Source of the DNA: Ralstonia sp. RRA
GTDB taxonomy: Bacteria > Pseudomonadota > Gammaproteobacteria > Burkholderiales > Burkholderiaceae
Assembly (NCBI RefSeq): GCF_037023145.1
Contig: NZ_CP146094.1
Coordinates: forward strand, 248,001-312,000
Reading direction: 5' to 3'
DNA length: 64,000 nt
Numbering within the stretch: the stretch's first letter is position 1; every line of letters starts with the position of its first letter. The position numbers and the translations under genes are program-made. Below, in pieces: positions 7,921-17,616 of this stretch. The notes below the pieces were generated by a model. That model was not told the origin of the DNA. It worked only from the letters and a program-made list of their open reading frames with translations, and ran no database searches.

Positions 7921-8489
7921 CCAGTACGGAAGCGGACGGCGTGCTCGCCCGGCGCGCCGCTCGGGGAGATCACCATGCGTTTGGCATCCTGGTGCGGCGG
8001 CATAGCCCCGCCCTGGCGCAGGCTGGCCGCAGCTTTGGCATTCCGGAAACCGATATCGACGATGTCGTGCAGGACACCTTTGTTGCAGCTTGGCGCGCGC
8101 TGGGGGACTACGACGAGGCTCGACCGTTCCGTGCCTGGCTGTTCCACATCGGGCTCAACAAGATGCGTGACCTGCGCCGTTTCCGGCGCGTGCGGCACTT
8201 CCTGTTCGGCGCGGAGGATCTGACGGACCCCGAACGCCCTGCCTTGGCCGATCCAGACCCGGGCCCGGAGCGCCGTGCTTCTGCCCGGCGCGAATTGGCA
8301 CGCGTCGTGGCTGTCCTGGACGGGCTCGATGCGAACTCGCGGGAAGCCATTGTTTTGACCGCCATCGTCGGCATGTCGCAGCCGGAGGCGGCTGCCGCAC
8401 TTGGCATGACGCCGAAGGCCATTGAGGGGCGCATTGGCCGCGCCCGTGCCAAGCTGGCTGCCTTGATCGACGCCCGCAGCACCGAATAA
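7917..8489 (+). CDS. cnrH: CnrH/NccH-type ECF sigma factor
   Basis: The 190-residue ECF sigma factor starts at a GTG overlapping the cnrX stop. Region 2 is visible as [17 protein letters not shown] with the [20 protein letters not shown] segment, and region 4 as [24 protein letters not shown] followed by a helix-turn-helix ([11 protein letters not shown]). CnrH directs RNA polymerase to the cnrY and cnrC promoters when released from CnrYX (known for the family). The 90 bases between it and cnrC should hold a CnrH-dependent promoter, though I could not place -35 and -10 boxes with confidence. Confidence 0.92.
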   Translation: MTSTEADGVLARRAARGDHHAFGILVRRHSPALAQAGRSFGIPETDIDDVVQDTFVAAWRALGDYDEARPFRAWLFHIGLNKMRDLRRFRRVRHFLFGAEDLTDPERPALADPDPGPERRASARRELARVVAVLDGLDANSREAIVLTAIVGMSQPEAAAALGMTPKAIEGRIGRARAKLAALIDARSTE

Positions 8490-8579
8490 TTTCGACGGGC
8501 GCGAGGGGGTGCCGCGCTGGGCGCCGTATTGACCAATCTGTGCCGTCTTCGGCTTCTGCTTCCCTCAAGAAATCCGGCG

Positions 8580-9827
8580 ATGACCCGCGTGTCCTCTTTC
8601 CATACCCTCAGCGTGCTTGCCGCATCGCTGGCCTTGTCCGCCGCATCTGGTTGGGCGGCCGAGGCACCGCCCTTTACAGAATTGCTGCAGCAGTCGCTCG
8701 CCCACGCGCCCGCGATGCGCGTGCAGGCCGCCAACGTCTTGGCCGCTGGCGCCGATGCCGCCCAGGCGCGCGCGTGGCCCAACCCTCGTGCGGAGTCGGT
8801 GTTCGAGAATCTGGGGGCTCCGCAGAGCGATGGCGTGAGCCAGCGCCAGAACACCTTTTCCATCACACAGCCGATTGAGATCGGCGGCAAGCGTGGCGCA
8901 CGCATCGAAGCCGGGCAGCGCGGCTTCGCCGCCGCACAAGCGCGCGAGCATCAAACGCAGATCGCGTACGCGGCTGAATTGGCGACCGCCTATGCGACGG
9001 CAGAGGCCATGCTGGCGCGAAAGTCCTTGGCTGCGGAAGACCTCGGGCGCGCGCGCGAGGAGCTTCGCGTGGCCCGCGCGCTAGTCCAATCCGGCAAGGA
9101 AGCTGCGTTGCGCGTGTCCCAGGCGCAAGCCAGCGTCGCCGCCGCCACTGCGGCTGAACATGCGGCTGGCGCGGACGCGACGCAAGCGCTGGAGCAGTTG
9201 GCTGCCTTGGCCGGCTCTGACGAGCCCTACACCCGTCTGGCTGGCTCGCTTCTGTCCACATCGGCGGCACCTCCCGCCTCGTCGGGCGCGGCGGACGAAG
9301 CCCCCGCTGTCGTCACGGCGCAAGCCGAGCGAGACGTGATAAGCGCCCAGGTCGAGGTCGAGCGCAAGAAGTGGGTTCCCGAGGTTGGCGTCAGCGCAGG
9401 CGTGCGCCGCTACGGCTGGACGAATGCCAGTGGCTACGTCGTGGGCCTGTCGGCCACGATTCCACTGTTTGACCAGAACACGCACGCGGTGACCGCTGCG
9501 GTCGAGCGTGCCGCCGCCGCAGAAGCCAGGCTGGACACCGTGCGCCTGGAAGCATCTGCGGCAAAACGATCCGCCCAGGCTCAGGCTGCGGCTTCGGAAA
9601 AACGCCTCGCCGCAGCGGCGGAAGGCGAACGCGCAGCCGCCGAAGCCTATCGCCTGGGCCGTCTCGGCTACGACGCCGGCAAGACCCCGTTGATTGAACT
9701 GCTCGCCGTCCGGCGCGCGTTGTTTGAAGCAAGGCAACTCACGATTGACGCGCGCCTCGCGCGCGTACGCGCGTTGGCCGCACTGGCACAGGCTGACGGC
9801 CGCCTGGCTTTTGAGGAAGCTCGATGA
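8580..9827 (+). CDS. cnrC: CnrC/NccC-type outer membrane factor
   Basis: From the ATG at 8580 the protein has 415 residues with a signal peptide (VLAASLALSAASGWAAEA) and the TolC/OEP repeat architecture: long helical Ala/Glu-rich stretches interrupted by beta segments (QRQNTFSITQPIEIGGKR; VVGLSATIPLFDQN). It forms the outer membrane channel of the CnrCBA tripartite exporter. The frame is open from 8529, but the signal peptide fixes the start. It overlaps cnrB by four bases (ATGA). Length matches family members. Confidence 0.92.
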   Translation: MTRVSSFHTLSVLAASLALSAASGWAAEAPPFTELLQQSLAHAPAMRVQAANVLAAGADAAQARAWPNPRAESVFENLGAPQSDGVSQRQNTFSITQPIEIGGKRGARIEAGQRGFAAAQAREHQTQIAYAAELATAYATAEAMLARKSLAAEDLGRAREELRVARALVQSGKEAALRVSQAQASVAAATAAEHAAGADATQALEQLAALAGSDEPYTRLAGSLLSTSAAPPASSGAADEAPAVVTAQAERDVISAQVEVERKKWVPEVGVSAGVRRYGWTNASGYVVGLSATIPLFDQNTHAVTAAVERAAAAEARLDTVRLEASAAKRSAQAQAAASEKRLAAAAEGERAAAEAYRLGRLGYDAGKTPLIELLAVRRALFEARQLTIDARLARVRALAALAQADGRLAFEEAR

Positions 9828-10996
9828 TGAAAGACAACCTCCGCTCGGCCAACTGGCCGCTGATCGCCGGGATTGCCGGGGTGGCCGCCCTGGTGGGGTT
9901 CGGTGTGGCGCGCGGGCTTGTGCCCAGTCATTCTGCGGCGCCAGCGGCCAAGACAGCCGCCGCGCCCGAAAAAGCCGCCCCCACTGAGGTCAAGGTTCCC
10001 CTCGAATACCTGGCCACCGCCAACATCGCGGTCGAGCCGGTGGCCACGGCTGGCGTGGGCGCGGAGATCCTTGCGCCCGCCACGGTGGTCGCCGCGCCGG
10101 GCAGCGAGGCCGTGATCATTGCCCGCGCGTCGGGTGCTGTCCAGCGGATCAACCGCCGGCTTGGTGAGGTCGTGCGTGCGGGCGACGTGCTGGCCCTGGT
10201 GGACAGCCCGGAGGCGGCCGCGATGGCTGCAGAGCGCCGGGTGGCCGCCGCCAGGGCCGATTTGGCGCGCAAGACCTACGCACGAGAAGCCGCACTGTAC
10301 GAGCAAGGCGTCACGCCGCGTCAGGAGATGGAAGCGGCCAAGGCCGCGCTCGAAGTCGCCAATGCCGAGGCGCAGCGCGCAGCGACCGTGGCGCAATCCG
10401 CGCATCTTGCCAGCGACGGTCGCTCGGTCGCGGTGACCAGCCCCATTGCCGGCAGGGTGACGGCGCAATCCGTCACGCTGGGCGCCTTCGTGCAGCCTCA
10501 GGCCGAACTGTTCCGGGTCGCAGGCAGCGGCACGGCACAGGTGGAGGCTTCGGTCACGGCCGCTGATACCGCCCGCGTGGCGGCCGGCGACACTGCGGTG
10601 ATCTTGCTGGGCAGCGGCTCGCCCGTGCCCGCCGTGGTGCACTCGGTGACGCCGACGGTGAACAGCAGCGCCCGCACCGCGACTGTGGTCCTGACGCCCA
10701 CGCAAGCGCTGGACAAGCTGGTGATCGGCGAAGGCGTGCAGGTGCGCCTGCAAACGCGCACGAGCGGCCCCGCTGCCCTGTCGGTGCCGGAGGATGCCGT
10801 GCAGAACCTGGACGGGCGCGACGTGTTGTTCGTTCGCACGCCGCAGGGGTTCCGGCCCCAGCCAGTGCTGGTGGGCATCCGCAGTGGCGGGTCCGCCCAG
10901 ATTCTCTCGGGTGCGCGCGCCGGTGAACAGGTGGCGACGCGCAACGCCTTCCTGCTCAAGGCCGAGATGAACAAAGGCGCCGGGGACGACGAATGA
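9824..10996 (+). CDS. cnrB: CnrB/NccB-type periplasmic adaptor (membrane fusion protein)
   Basis: The 390-residue RND adaptor begins with a membrane anchor (WPLIAGIAGVAALVGFGVA). It has split lipoyl halves flanking a helical hairpin (RINRRLGEVVRAGDVLALVDSP; VTSPIAGRVTAQSV) and beta-barrel and membrane-proximal domains. It links CnrA in the inner membrane to CnrC in the outer membrane and may pass metal. It is coupled by four-base overlaps to cnrC and cnrA. There is no His-rich extension, unlike the CzcB-like adaptor at 43740. Confidence 0.92.
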   Translation: MMKDNLRSANWPLIAGIAGVAALVGFGVARGLVPSHSAAPAAKTAAAPEKAAPTEVKVPLEYLATANIAVEPVATAGVGAEILAPATVVAAPGSEAVIIARASGAVQRINRRLGEVVRAGDVLALVDSPEAAAMAAERRVAAARADLARKTYAREAALYEQGVTPRQEMEAAKAALEVANAEAQRAATVAQSAHLASDGRSVAVTSPIAGRVTAQSVTLGAFVQPQAELFRVAGSGTAQVEASVTAADTARVAAGDTAVILLGSGSPVPAVVHSVTPTVNSSARTATVVLTPTQALDKLVIGEGVQVRLQTRTSGPAALSVPEDAVQNLDGRDVLFVRTPQGFRPQPVLVGIRSGGSAQILSGARAGEQVATRNAFLLKAEMNKGAGDDE

Positions 10997-13900
10997 TCGG
11001 CAGCATTCTGAACGGCGCGGTCCGGCTGCGCTGGCTCGTGTTGTTCCTGACGGCGGTGGTGGCGACAGTCGGCGCCTGGCAGCTCAACCTGCTGCCGATC
11101 GACGTCACGCCCGACATCACCAACAAGCAGGTCCAGATCAATACCGTGGTGCCGACGCTCAGCCCGGTGGAGGTTGAGAAACGTGTGACCTATCCGATCG
11201 AGACCGCGTTGTCCGGCTTGAACGGTGTGGAGAGCACGCGTTCGTTCTCGCGCAACGGCTTCAGCCAGGTCACGGTGATCTTCAAGGAGAGTGCCAACCT
11301 CTACTTCATGCGCCAGCAGGTGTCGGAGCGGCTGGCGCAGGCGCGCCCGAGCCTGCCCGAAGGGGCCGAGCCGCAAATGGGACCGGTATCGACCGGCCTG
11401 GGTGAGGTGTTCCACTACAGCGTGGAATATGCCCACCCTGATGGCAAAGGCGCAACGATCAAGGATGGGCTGCCCGGCTGGCAGAGCGACGGCAGCTTTC
11501 TGACGGACCGGGGAGAACGGCTGACCGATCAGGTCTCCAAGCTCGCCTATCTGCGCACGGTGCAGGACTGGATCGTCCGGCCGCAACTGCGCACCACGCC
11601 CGGTGTGGCCGACGTGGATTCCCTGGGCGGCTACGTCAAGCAGTATGTGGTCGAGCCCGACGCGGCCAAGCTGGCGGCCTACGGCATCTCGTATGCTGAA
11701 CTGGCGCGGGGGCTGGAAGACGCCAACCTCTCGGTCGGCGCCAACTACATCCGGCGCTCGGGCGAGTCGTATCTCGTGCGCGCGGACGCCCGCATCCGCT
11801 CGGTGGACGAGATTTCACGCGCGGTCATTGCGCAACGGCAGAACGTGCCGATCACGGTCGGCCAGGTTGCTGTCGTCAAGGTCGGGGGCGAACTGCGCTC
11901 CGGGGCAGCCAGCCGCAACGGCTATGAAACTGTGGTCGGCAGTGCGTTGATGCTGGTGGGCGCCAACAGCCGCACGGTGGCGCAAGCGGTGGGCGACAAG
12001 CTCAAGCAGATCGAAAAGACGATGCCGCCGGGCGTGGTGATCGTGCCGACGCTGGACCGCTCGCAACTGGTTGTGGCCACCATCGAAACCGTGGCGAAAA
12101 ATCTGACCGAAGGCGCGTTGCTGGTGGTGGTGATCCTGTTCCTGCTGCTGGGCAACGTGCGGGCGGCGACCATCGCGGCGCTGGTCATTCCGCTGTCGCT
12201 GCTGATCAGCGCAATCGGTATGAACGCGCTGGGCATTTCCGGCAACCTGATGAGCCTGGGCGCACTGGACTTTGGCCTCATCATCGACGGTGCCGTCATC
12301 ATCGTCGAGAACACACTGCGCCGGCTGGCCGAACGCCAGCACCGGGAGGGCCGCCTGCTGACGCTGCGCGAACGGCTGGACGAAGTGGTGCTGTCGTCGC
12401 GCGAGATGGTCCGCCCCACGGTCTATGGCCAGCTCGTCATCTTCCTGGTTTTCCTGCCGTGCCTGACCTTCCAGGGCGTCGAGGGCAAGATGTTCTCGCC
12501 GATGGTCATCACACTGATGCTGGCGCTGGCGTCAGCCTTCGTGCTGTCGCTGACCTTCGTGCCGGCCATGATCGCGGTGCTGATGCGCAAACAGGTCGCA
12601 GAGAAGGAAGTGCGGGTGATCGCGGCCACCAAGCAGCGGTATCGCCCGTGGCTGCAAGCAGCGGTAAGGCGTCCGCTGCCTTTTCTTGGGGCGGGTGCGC
12701 TTACGCTCGCGCTGGCCGCCGTGGCCTTTGCCTTCGTCGGCCGCGAGTTCATGCCGACGTTGGACGAACAGAACCTGAACCTCTCGTCCGTGCGCATTCC
12801 GTCGACGTCGATCGACCAGTCGGTGGCCATCGACTTGCCGCTGGAGCGGGCGGTGATGACGCTGCCGGAAGTGAAGACGGTCTACTCGAAGGCCGGTACC
12901 GCCAGCCTGGCGGCAGACCCGATGCCGCCCAACGCGTCCGACAACTACATCATCCTGAAGCCTAAGGACGAATGGCCGGCGGGGGTGACCACCAAGGAAC
13001 AGGTGATCGAGCGCATCCGCCAGAAGACCGCCGCGATGGTCGGCAACAACTACGACGTGACACAGCCGATCGAGATGCGCTTCAACGAGCTGATCGGTGG
13101 CGTGCGCAGCGACGTGGCTGTGAAGATCTACGGTGAGGATCTGGATGAGCTCGCGGCCACGGCCCAGCGCGTTGCGGCGGTGCTGCGCAAGACGCCGGGT
13201 GCGGCCGACGTACGTGTGCCGCTTACCGGCGGCTTCCCGACCTTCGACATCGTGTTCGACCGGGCCGCGATTGCCCGCTACGGCCTGACCGTCAAGGAAG
13301 TGGCCGACACGCTGTCGACCGCACTGGCCGGCAAGGCGGCCGGTCAGGTGTTCGATGGCGACCGGCGCTTCGATATCGTGGTCCGCTTGGCCCGCGAGCA
13401 ACGCGACAACCTCGATGTGCTTGGCGCGCTGCCGGTCATGCTGCCACAGGCTGATGGCCAACCACGCGCATCGGTACCGCTGCGTCAGTTGGTGCAATTC
13501 CGCTTCACCCAAGGTCTGAACGAAGTGAGCCGCGACAACGGCAAGCGGCGCATCTACGTGGAGGCCAACGTGGGCGAGCGCGACCTGGGCAGCTTCGTCG
13601 ACGATGCTGCCAAGCGCATCGCCAACGAGGTCAAGCTGCCGACCGGCTCGTGGATCGAATGGGGCGGGCAGTTCCAGAATCTCCAGGCGGCGACGAAGCG
13701 CCTGGCGATCATCGTGCCGGCGTGCTTCATCCTGATCGCGGCCACGCTCTATCTGGCGATCGGCAGCGCCATGCTGACGGCGACGGTATTGACCGCCGTG
13801 CCGCTCGCGCTCGCCGGCGGCGTGTTTGCGCTGCTGCTGCGCGGCATGCCGTTCTCGATCTCCGCTGCCGTCGGGTTCATTGCCGTGTCGGGGGTGGCGG

Positions 13901-14229
13901 TGCTCAACGGGCTCGTGCTCATCTCGGCCATCCGCAAGCGCCTGAAAGATGGCATGGCGCCCGATGCGGCAGTCGTCGAAGGGGCCATGGAACGGGTGCG
14001 GCCTGTGCTGATGACGGCGCTGGTTGCCTCGCTCGGCTTCGTGCCGATGGCGATTGCGACGGGTACCGGCGCCGAGGTGCAGAAGCCGCTGGCGACGGTG
14101 GTGATCGGCGGCCTGGTCACCGCCACCGTCCTGACACTGTTCGTGCTACCCGCGCTCTGCGGGCTGGTGTTGCGGCGGCAGGCCCGCCGCGAGTCGGGTG
14201 ACCAGGGGGTACTCGAAGCGCAGCCATAA
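10993..14229 (+). CDS. cnrA: CnrA/NccA-type heavy-metal RND transporter
   Basis: The 1078-residue inner-membrane proton/metal antiporter has twelve predicted membrane segments and two large periplasmic loops. The fourth membrane helix reads DFGLIIDGAVIIVEN, the DFG-DGA-EN signature associated with Co/Ni-type (HME2) pumps. The start (IGSILNGAVRLRWLV) and the C-terminal block (VSGVAVLNGLVLISAIRKR) are typical of HME-RND proteins. It drives export of Ni(II)/Co(II) with CnrB and CnrC. It is the last gene of the operon. No cnrT follows; the chromate cluster begins 74 bases downstream. Confidence 0.95.
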   Translation: MIGSILNGAVRLRWLVLFLTAVVATVGAWQLNLLPIDVTPDITNKQVQINTVVPTLSPVEVEKRVTYPIETALSGLNGVESTRSFSRNGFSQVTVIFKESANLYFMRQQVSERLAQARPSLPEGAEPQMGPVSTGLGEVFHYSVEYAHPDGKGATIKDGLPGWQSDGSFLTDRGERLTDQVSKLAYLRTVQDWIVRPQLRTTPGVADVDSLGGYVKQYVVEPDAAKLAAYGISYAELARGLEDANLSVGANYIRRSGESYLVRADARIRSVDEISRAVIAQRQNVPITVGQVAVVKVGGELRSGAASRNGYETVVGSALMLVGANSRTVAQAVGDKLKQIEKTMPPGVVIVPTLDRSQLVVATIETVAKNLTEGALLVVVILFLLLGNVRAATIAALVIPLSLLISAIGMNALGISGNLMSLGALDFGLIIDGAVIIVENTLRRLAERQHREGRLLTLRERLDEVVLSSREMVRPTVYGQLVIFLVFLPCLTFQGVEGKMFSPMVITLMLALASAFVLSLTFVPAMIAVLMRKQVAEKEVRVIAATKQRYRPWLQAAVRRPLPFLGAGALTLALAAVAFAFVGREFMPTLDEQNLNLSSVRIPSTSIDQSVAIDLPLERAVMTLPEVKTVYSKAGTASLAADPMPPNASDNYIILKPKDEWPAGVTTKEQVIERIRQKTAAMVGNNYDVTQPIEMRFNELIGGVRSDVAVKIYGEDLDELAATAQRVAAVLRKTPGAADVRVPLTGGFPTFDIVFDRAAIARYGLTVKEVADTLSTALAGKAAGQVFDGDRRFDIVVRLAREQRDNLDVLGALPVMLPQADGQPRASVPLRQLVQFRFTQGLNEVSRDNGKRRIYVEANVGERDLGSFVDDAAKRIANEVKLPTGSWIEWGGQFQNLQAATKRLAIIVPACFILIAATLYLAIGSAMLTATVLTAVPLALAGGVFALLLRGMPFSISAAVGFIAVSGVAVLNGLVLISAIRKRLKDGMAPDAAVVEGAMERVRPVLMTALVASLGFVPMAIATGTGAEVQKPLATVVIGGLVTATVLTLFVLPALCGLVLRRQARRESGDQGVLEAQP

Positions 14230-14238
14230 CGGGGGGCA

Positions 14239-14286
14239 GCCGTATTGATGTAGCGATCTCTACATCATTGCAGCGTCGCATACGGC
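14239..14286. promoter_or_regulatory. nested palindrome upstream of chrB, probable operator
   Basis: A perfect inverted repeat tgatgtag (14246-14253) and ctacatca (14260-14267) with a 6-base spacer lies inside an outer pair, gccgtat (14239-14245) and atacggc (14280-14286). It sits between the cnrA stop and the chrB start at 14303. ChrB is a chromate-responsive regulator in related systems, so autoregulation through this site is likely (inference). No U-run follows, which argues against a terminator. Confidence 0.6.
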
Positions 14287-14302
14287 AATCTAAGCTGCCG
14301 TC

Positions 14303-15268
14303 ATGACTGCCCCTCTCGATTCCTGGCTCCTGCTGATCGTCAGCCTGCCAACCGCGAGCGCAACCGCGCGCATGCGCGTCTGGCGCGCGCTCAAGGCGCT
14401 GGGCTGTGCCGCCCTGCGCGACGGCGCCTACTTATTGCCTGCCCACGCGGAACAAGCCCCCCAGTTGCGCGAGTTGGCCGACGAAGTCGTACGGGAAAAC
14501 GGCCAAGCCTGGCTGCTGCACGTCCAGGCCCCAGGGCCGGATGAGGCGGCGATCTATCAGGCCCTATTCGACCGCACCCCTGATTACACGGACTGGTTGG
14601 CCGAGCTGTCGGATGCCCGCAAGACGCTCCCCGGCCTGGCCGCGGCGGAACTCAACCGCCTGCACCGTCGGCACGCCCGCACCTATGAGGCCATCCGCAA
14701 GATCGACTTCTTCCCCAACGAGGCGTCGATCCGTGCGCAGGCGCAGTGGCGGGACTTTGCGGGCGCCGTCACTGCCGTTCAATCGCCGGGTGAGCCGCAT
14801 GCGGCCGCCGGCAGCATCCCGCGCCGCGACCCTGCGCAGTATCAGGGCCGTATGTGGGCCACACGCCAGCATCTGTGGGTCGATCGCGTTGCCAGCGCCT
14901 GGCTGATCCAGCGCTTCATCGATCCGCACGCGCGCTTTCTCTGGCTGGAGAGCCCCGCCGATTGCCCGGCAGATGCGCTGGGCTTCGACTTTGACGGTGC
15001 GACCTTCACGCACGTCGGCGACCGGGTGTCGTTCGAGGTGCTGCTCGCCAGCTTCGGCCTGGACGGCAATCACGGGCTCGCCCGGCTCGGCGCGGTCGTG
15101 CACGCGCTGGACGTGGGCGGCACCACCGTGCCGGAAGCTGGCGGCTTCGAAGCCATCCTGGCCGGCGCTCGCAAACGACTGGCCGATGACGACGCGCTGC
15201 TGACAGAGATCGGCAGTGTGCTCGATTCCCTCTATGCCCACTTCTCCGGCAGCCGCAAACCAAGCTGA
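14303..15268 (+). CDS. chrB: ChrB chromate-responsive regulator
   Basis: The 321-residue protein has an N-terminal ChrB-N domain (LLIVSLPTASATARMRVWRALKA; about 1-150) with a winged-helix-like start and a C-terminal Chrome_Resist domain (LWVDRVASAWLIQRFIDPHA; about 190-310). ChrB proteins sense chromate and control chrA expression (family knowledge). The gene leads the chromate cluster, 16 bases before chrA, behind the nested palindrome. Length matches full ChrB proteins. The C-terminal domain recurs as a separate gene at 17135. Confidence 0.92.
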   Translation: MTAPLDSWLLLIVSLPTASATARMRVWRALKALGCAALRDGAYLLPAHAEQAPQLRELADEVVRENGQAWLLHVQAPGPDEAAIYQALFDRTPDYTDWLAELSDARKTLPGLAAAELNRLHRRHARTYEAIRKIDFFPNEASIRAQAQWRDFAGAVTAVQSPGEPHAAAGSIPRRDPAQYQGRMWATRQHLWVDRVASAWLIQRFIDPHARFLWLESPADCPADALGFDFDGATFTHVGDRVSFEVLLASFGLDGNHGLARLGAVVHALDVGGTTVPEAGGFEAILAGARKRLADDDALLTEIGSVLDSLYAHFSGSRKPS

Positions 15269-15283
15269 CTTCACTGCACAACC

Positions 15284-16492
15284 ATGATGAACACGACCCC
15301 ATCCACCGCGCCCACGCCACCGCAGCCTCACCACGAACGCCCGTCCTACACGCTCTGGCAACTGGTGCTGTATTTTGTGCGGCTCGGCACCCTGGGCTTC
15401 GGCGGCCCCGTGGCGCTGGCCGGCTATATGCGCCGCGACTTGGTGGACGCGAAGCAATGGATCACCGAGGCTGACTACAAGGAAGGCCTCGCGCTTGCAC
15501 AGTTGGCACCCGGCCCATTGGCCGCGCAATTGGCGATTTACCTCGGCTATGTGCATTACCGCATCCTCGGGGCAACGCTGATCGGCATCGCCTTCGTGCT
15601 GCCGTCGTTCCTGATGGTGGTGGCGCTGGGGTGGGCTTATGTGCGCTTCGGCGGCCTGACCTGGATGCAGTCGGTGTTCTACGGGGTCGGTGCGGCCGTG
15701 ATCGGCATCATCGCCATCAGCGCTTACAAGCTGACGACCAAGAGCGTTGGCAAGGACAAGCTGCTGTGGGCGGTCTACCTGGTGCTGGCGGCCGTCACCG
15801 TCATCACGGAATCGGAAGTGGCCTGGCTGTTCCTGGCCGGCGGTGTGCTCGTCTGGTTCTGGCGCGCACCGCCCAAGTGGGTACGTCAGGGCAAGGTGAA
15901 TGCGCTGGCCGCGACACCGCTGCCGGCGGCCAGCGGCATCTTCAGCTCAATCGACTGGCCGCTGCTGTCGCAGATCGGCGTGTTCTTTGCCAAAGCGGGC
16001 GCCTTCGTGTTTGGCTCGGGCCTGGCCATCGTGCCATTCCTCTATGGCGGCGTGGTCACCGAACACCACTGGCTCAACGATAAACAGTTCGTCGATGCGG
16101 TGGCCGTGGCAATGATCACGCCGGGGCCGGTGGTCATCACGGTGGGCTTCATCGGCTACCTGATCGCGGGCCTGCCCGGCGCTTGCGTAGCAGCGGCTGG
16201 CACGTTCTTGCCGTGCTACCTGTTCACCATCCTGCCGGCGCCGTACTTCAAGAAGTACGGCAAGCTGCCCGCCATCCTGGCGTTTGTCGACGGTGTCACA
16301 GCCGCCGCCGTGGGTGCCATTACCGGCGCGGTGATCGTGCTGGCCAAGCGCTCCATCGTCGATGTGCCGACGGTGTTGCTGGCGCTGGTGACGGTCGCGC
16401 TGCTGCTCAAGTTCAAGAAGCTGACGGAGCCGGTGATCGTGGCCGGCGCCGCGTTGATCGGCCTGGCGGTGTATCCACTGCTCCACCACTGA
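15284..16492 (+). CDS. chrA: ChrA chromate efflux transporter
   Basis: The 402-residue long-chain chromate transporter has two homologous halves: the N-half carries LGFGGPVALAGYMRRD and LAQLAPGPLAAQLAIYLGY, and the C-half carries FGSGLAIVPFLYGG and MITPGPVVITVGFIGYL. About ten membrane helices are predicted. It expels chromate from the cytoplasm. Two adjacent ATG codons (15284 and 15287) are possible starts. The gene follows chrB and precedes chrC with short gaps, so it is probably in one transcript. Confidence 0.95.
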   Translation: MMNTTPSTAPTPPQPHHERPSYTLWQLVLYFVRLGTLGFGGPVALAGYMRRDLVDAKQWITEADYKEGLALAQLAPGPLAAQLAIYLGYVHYRILGATLIGIAFVLPSFLMVVALGWAYVRFGGLTWMQSVFYGVGAAVIGIIAISAYKLTTKSVGKDKLLWAVYLVLAAVTVITESEVAWLFLAGGVLVWFWRAPPKWVRQGKVNALAATPLPAASGIFSSIDWPLLSQIGVFFAKAGAFVFGSGLAIVPFLYGGVVTEHHWLNDKQFVDAVAVAMITPGPVVITVGFIGYLIAGLPGACVAAAGTFLPCYLFTILPAPYFKKYGKLPAILAFVDGVTAAAVGAITGAVIVLAKRSIVDVPTVLLALVTVALLLKFKKLTEPVIVAGAALIGLAVYPLLHH

Positions 16493-16508
16493 ATCGGGCG
16501 AGACGACC

Positions 16509-17099
16509 ATGACTACCCAAATGAAGCCGCTGGCATGCGATCCGACCAAGCTGTCCGGCTTGTCGGAGAAGCTGATCGCCAGCCACTACGAGAACAACTA
16601 CGGCGGCGCCGTGAAGCGCCTGAATGCCATCGCGGCGGCGTTTGCGGCGCTCGATGTGACCACGGCTGCGGGGTTCGTGCTCAACGGCCTCAAGCGTGAA
16701 GAGCTGATCGCCACGAACTCCATGATCCTGCACGAGGTGTACTTCGACAGCCTTGGGGATGGCGGGCCGTTGGGGGGCAACCTGAAGGTTGCCATCGAAC
16801 GCGATTTCGGCTCGGTCGAGCGCTGGCAGGCCGAATTCACAGCGATGGGCAAGGCGCTTGGCGGCGGCTCCGGCTGGGTGTTGCTGACCTACTCGCCGCG
16901 TGATGGGCGGCTCGTCAACCAGTGGGCAGCGGACCACACCCATACGCTGGCCGGCGGCACGCCAATCCTGGCGCTCGACATGTACGAGCACGCGTACCAC
17001 ATGGACTACGGCGCCAAGGCCGCGGCCTATGTCGACGCGTTCATGCAGAACGTGCACTGGGCGCGCGTCGCCGAGCGTCTGGCCACCGTGCAGCGGTAG
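16509..17099 (+). CDS. chrC: ChrC Fe/Mn-family superoxide dismutase
   Basis: The 196-residue protein carries the SOD helical-hairpin motif SHYENNYGGAVKRLN and the C-terminal metal-binding DMYEHAYHMDYGAK. It belongs to the Fe-SOD-like ChrC proteins of chromate operons. It is cytoplasmic, with no signal peptide. It is thought to remove superoxide produced while chromate is reduced (family knowledge). It lies 17 bases after chrA and 36 bases before the next chr gene. Confidence 0.88.
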   Translation: MTTQMKPLACDPTKLSGLSEKLIASHYENNYGGAVKRLNAIAAAFAALDVTTAAGFVLNGLKREELIATNSMILHEVYFDSLGDGGPLGGNLKVAIERDFGSVERWQAEFTAMGKALGGGSGWVLLTYSPRDGRLVNQWAADHTHTLAGGTPILALDMYEHAYHMDYGAKAAAYVDAFMQNVHWARVAERLATVQR

Positions 17100-17134
17100 T
17101 GCCTTTCCATCAACTAATCGCAGCGGAGGTTGTC

Positions 17135-17596
17135 ATGCAGTGGATTACGCGCGAGCGCCCCAAGATCGATCGCATTGCCTGTCCCTGGCTGATCGCCCGC
17201 TTCATCGATGAGACGCCGGAGTTCCTCTATGTACCGTCGGGCGATGTGGTGCGCATCGCCAACGAACGTGGTGCGATTCCGTACGACATCCCTGGTGTGG
17301 AGCTTACGCATGTCGGCGAGCTGTGCAGCTTCGACGCCTTCCTCAACAAGTACCGCCTCGGCCAGGACGCCGCGCTGCAGCAGTTGGCCCGCATCGTGCG
17401 CGGCGCGGATACGTCGCGGCTGGACCTGACGCCGCAGTCCAGCGGGCTGTATGCCATCTCGCTCGGACTCTCGCAGGTGTATGCCGACGACCACGAGATG
17501 CTGGAGCACGGGCTGGTGATGTACGACGCCCTCTATGCGTGGTGCCAACGCTGCCAGGCCGAGACGCACAAGTGGCCTCCCAAGATGCCGGCCTGA
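17135..17596 (+). CDS. free-standing ChrB C-terminal-domain protein
   Basis: The 153-residue protein begins MQWITRERPKIDRIACPWLI after a GGAGG ribosome site. It is a Chrome_Resist domain (PF09828-type) paralogous to the C-half of ChrB; compare RIACPWLIARFIDETPEFLY with VASAWLIQRFIDPHARFLWL. Small genes of this kind accompany chrA in several chromate clusters, with an unproven role in resistance. It follows chrC closely and lies in the same operon. The Cys in RIACPW, absent from the ChrB copy, might be a redox or metal site (inference). Confidence 0.85.
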   Translation: MQWITRERPKIDRIACPWLIARFIDETPEFLYVPSGDVVRIANERGAIPYDIPGVELTHVGELCSFDAFLNKYRLGQDAALQQLARIVRGADTSRLDLTPQSSGLYAISLGLSQVYADDHEMLEHGLVMYDALYAWCQRCQAETHKWPPKMPA

Positions 17597-17616
17597 ACCG
17601 GCCAAGGAGACGAGCG

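Noticed and set aside
14246..14267. Terminator after cnrA
   Set aside because: The dyad lacks a T-run and is AT-rich; an operator fits better.
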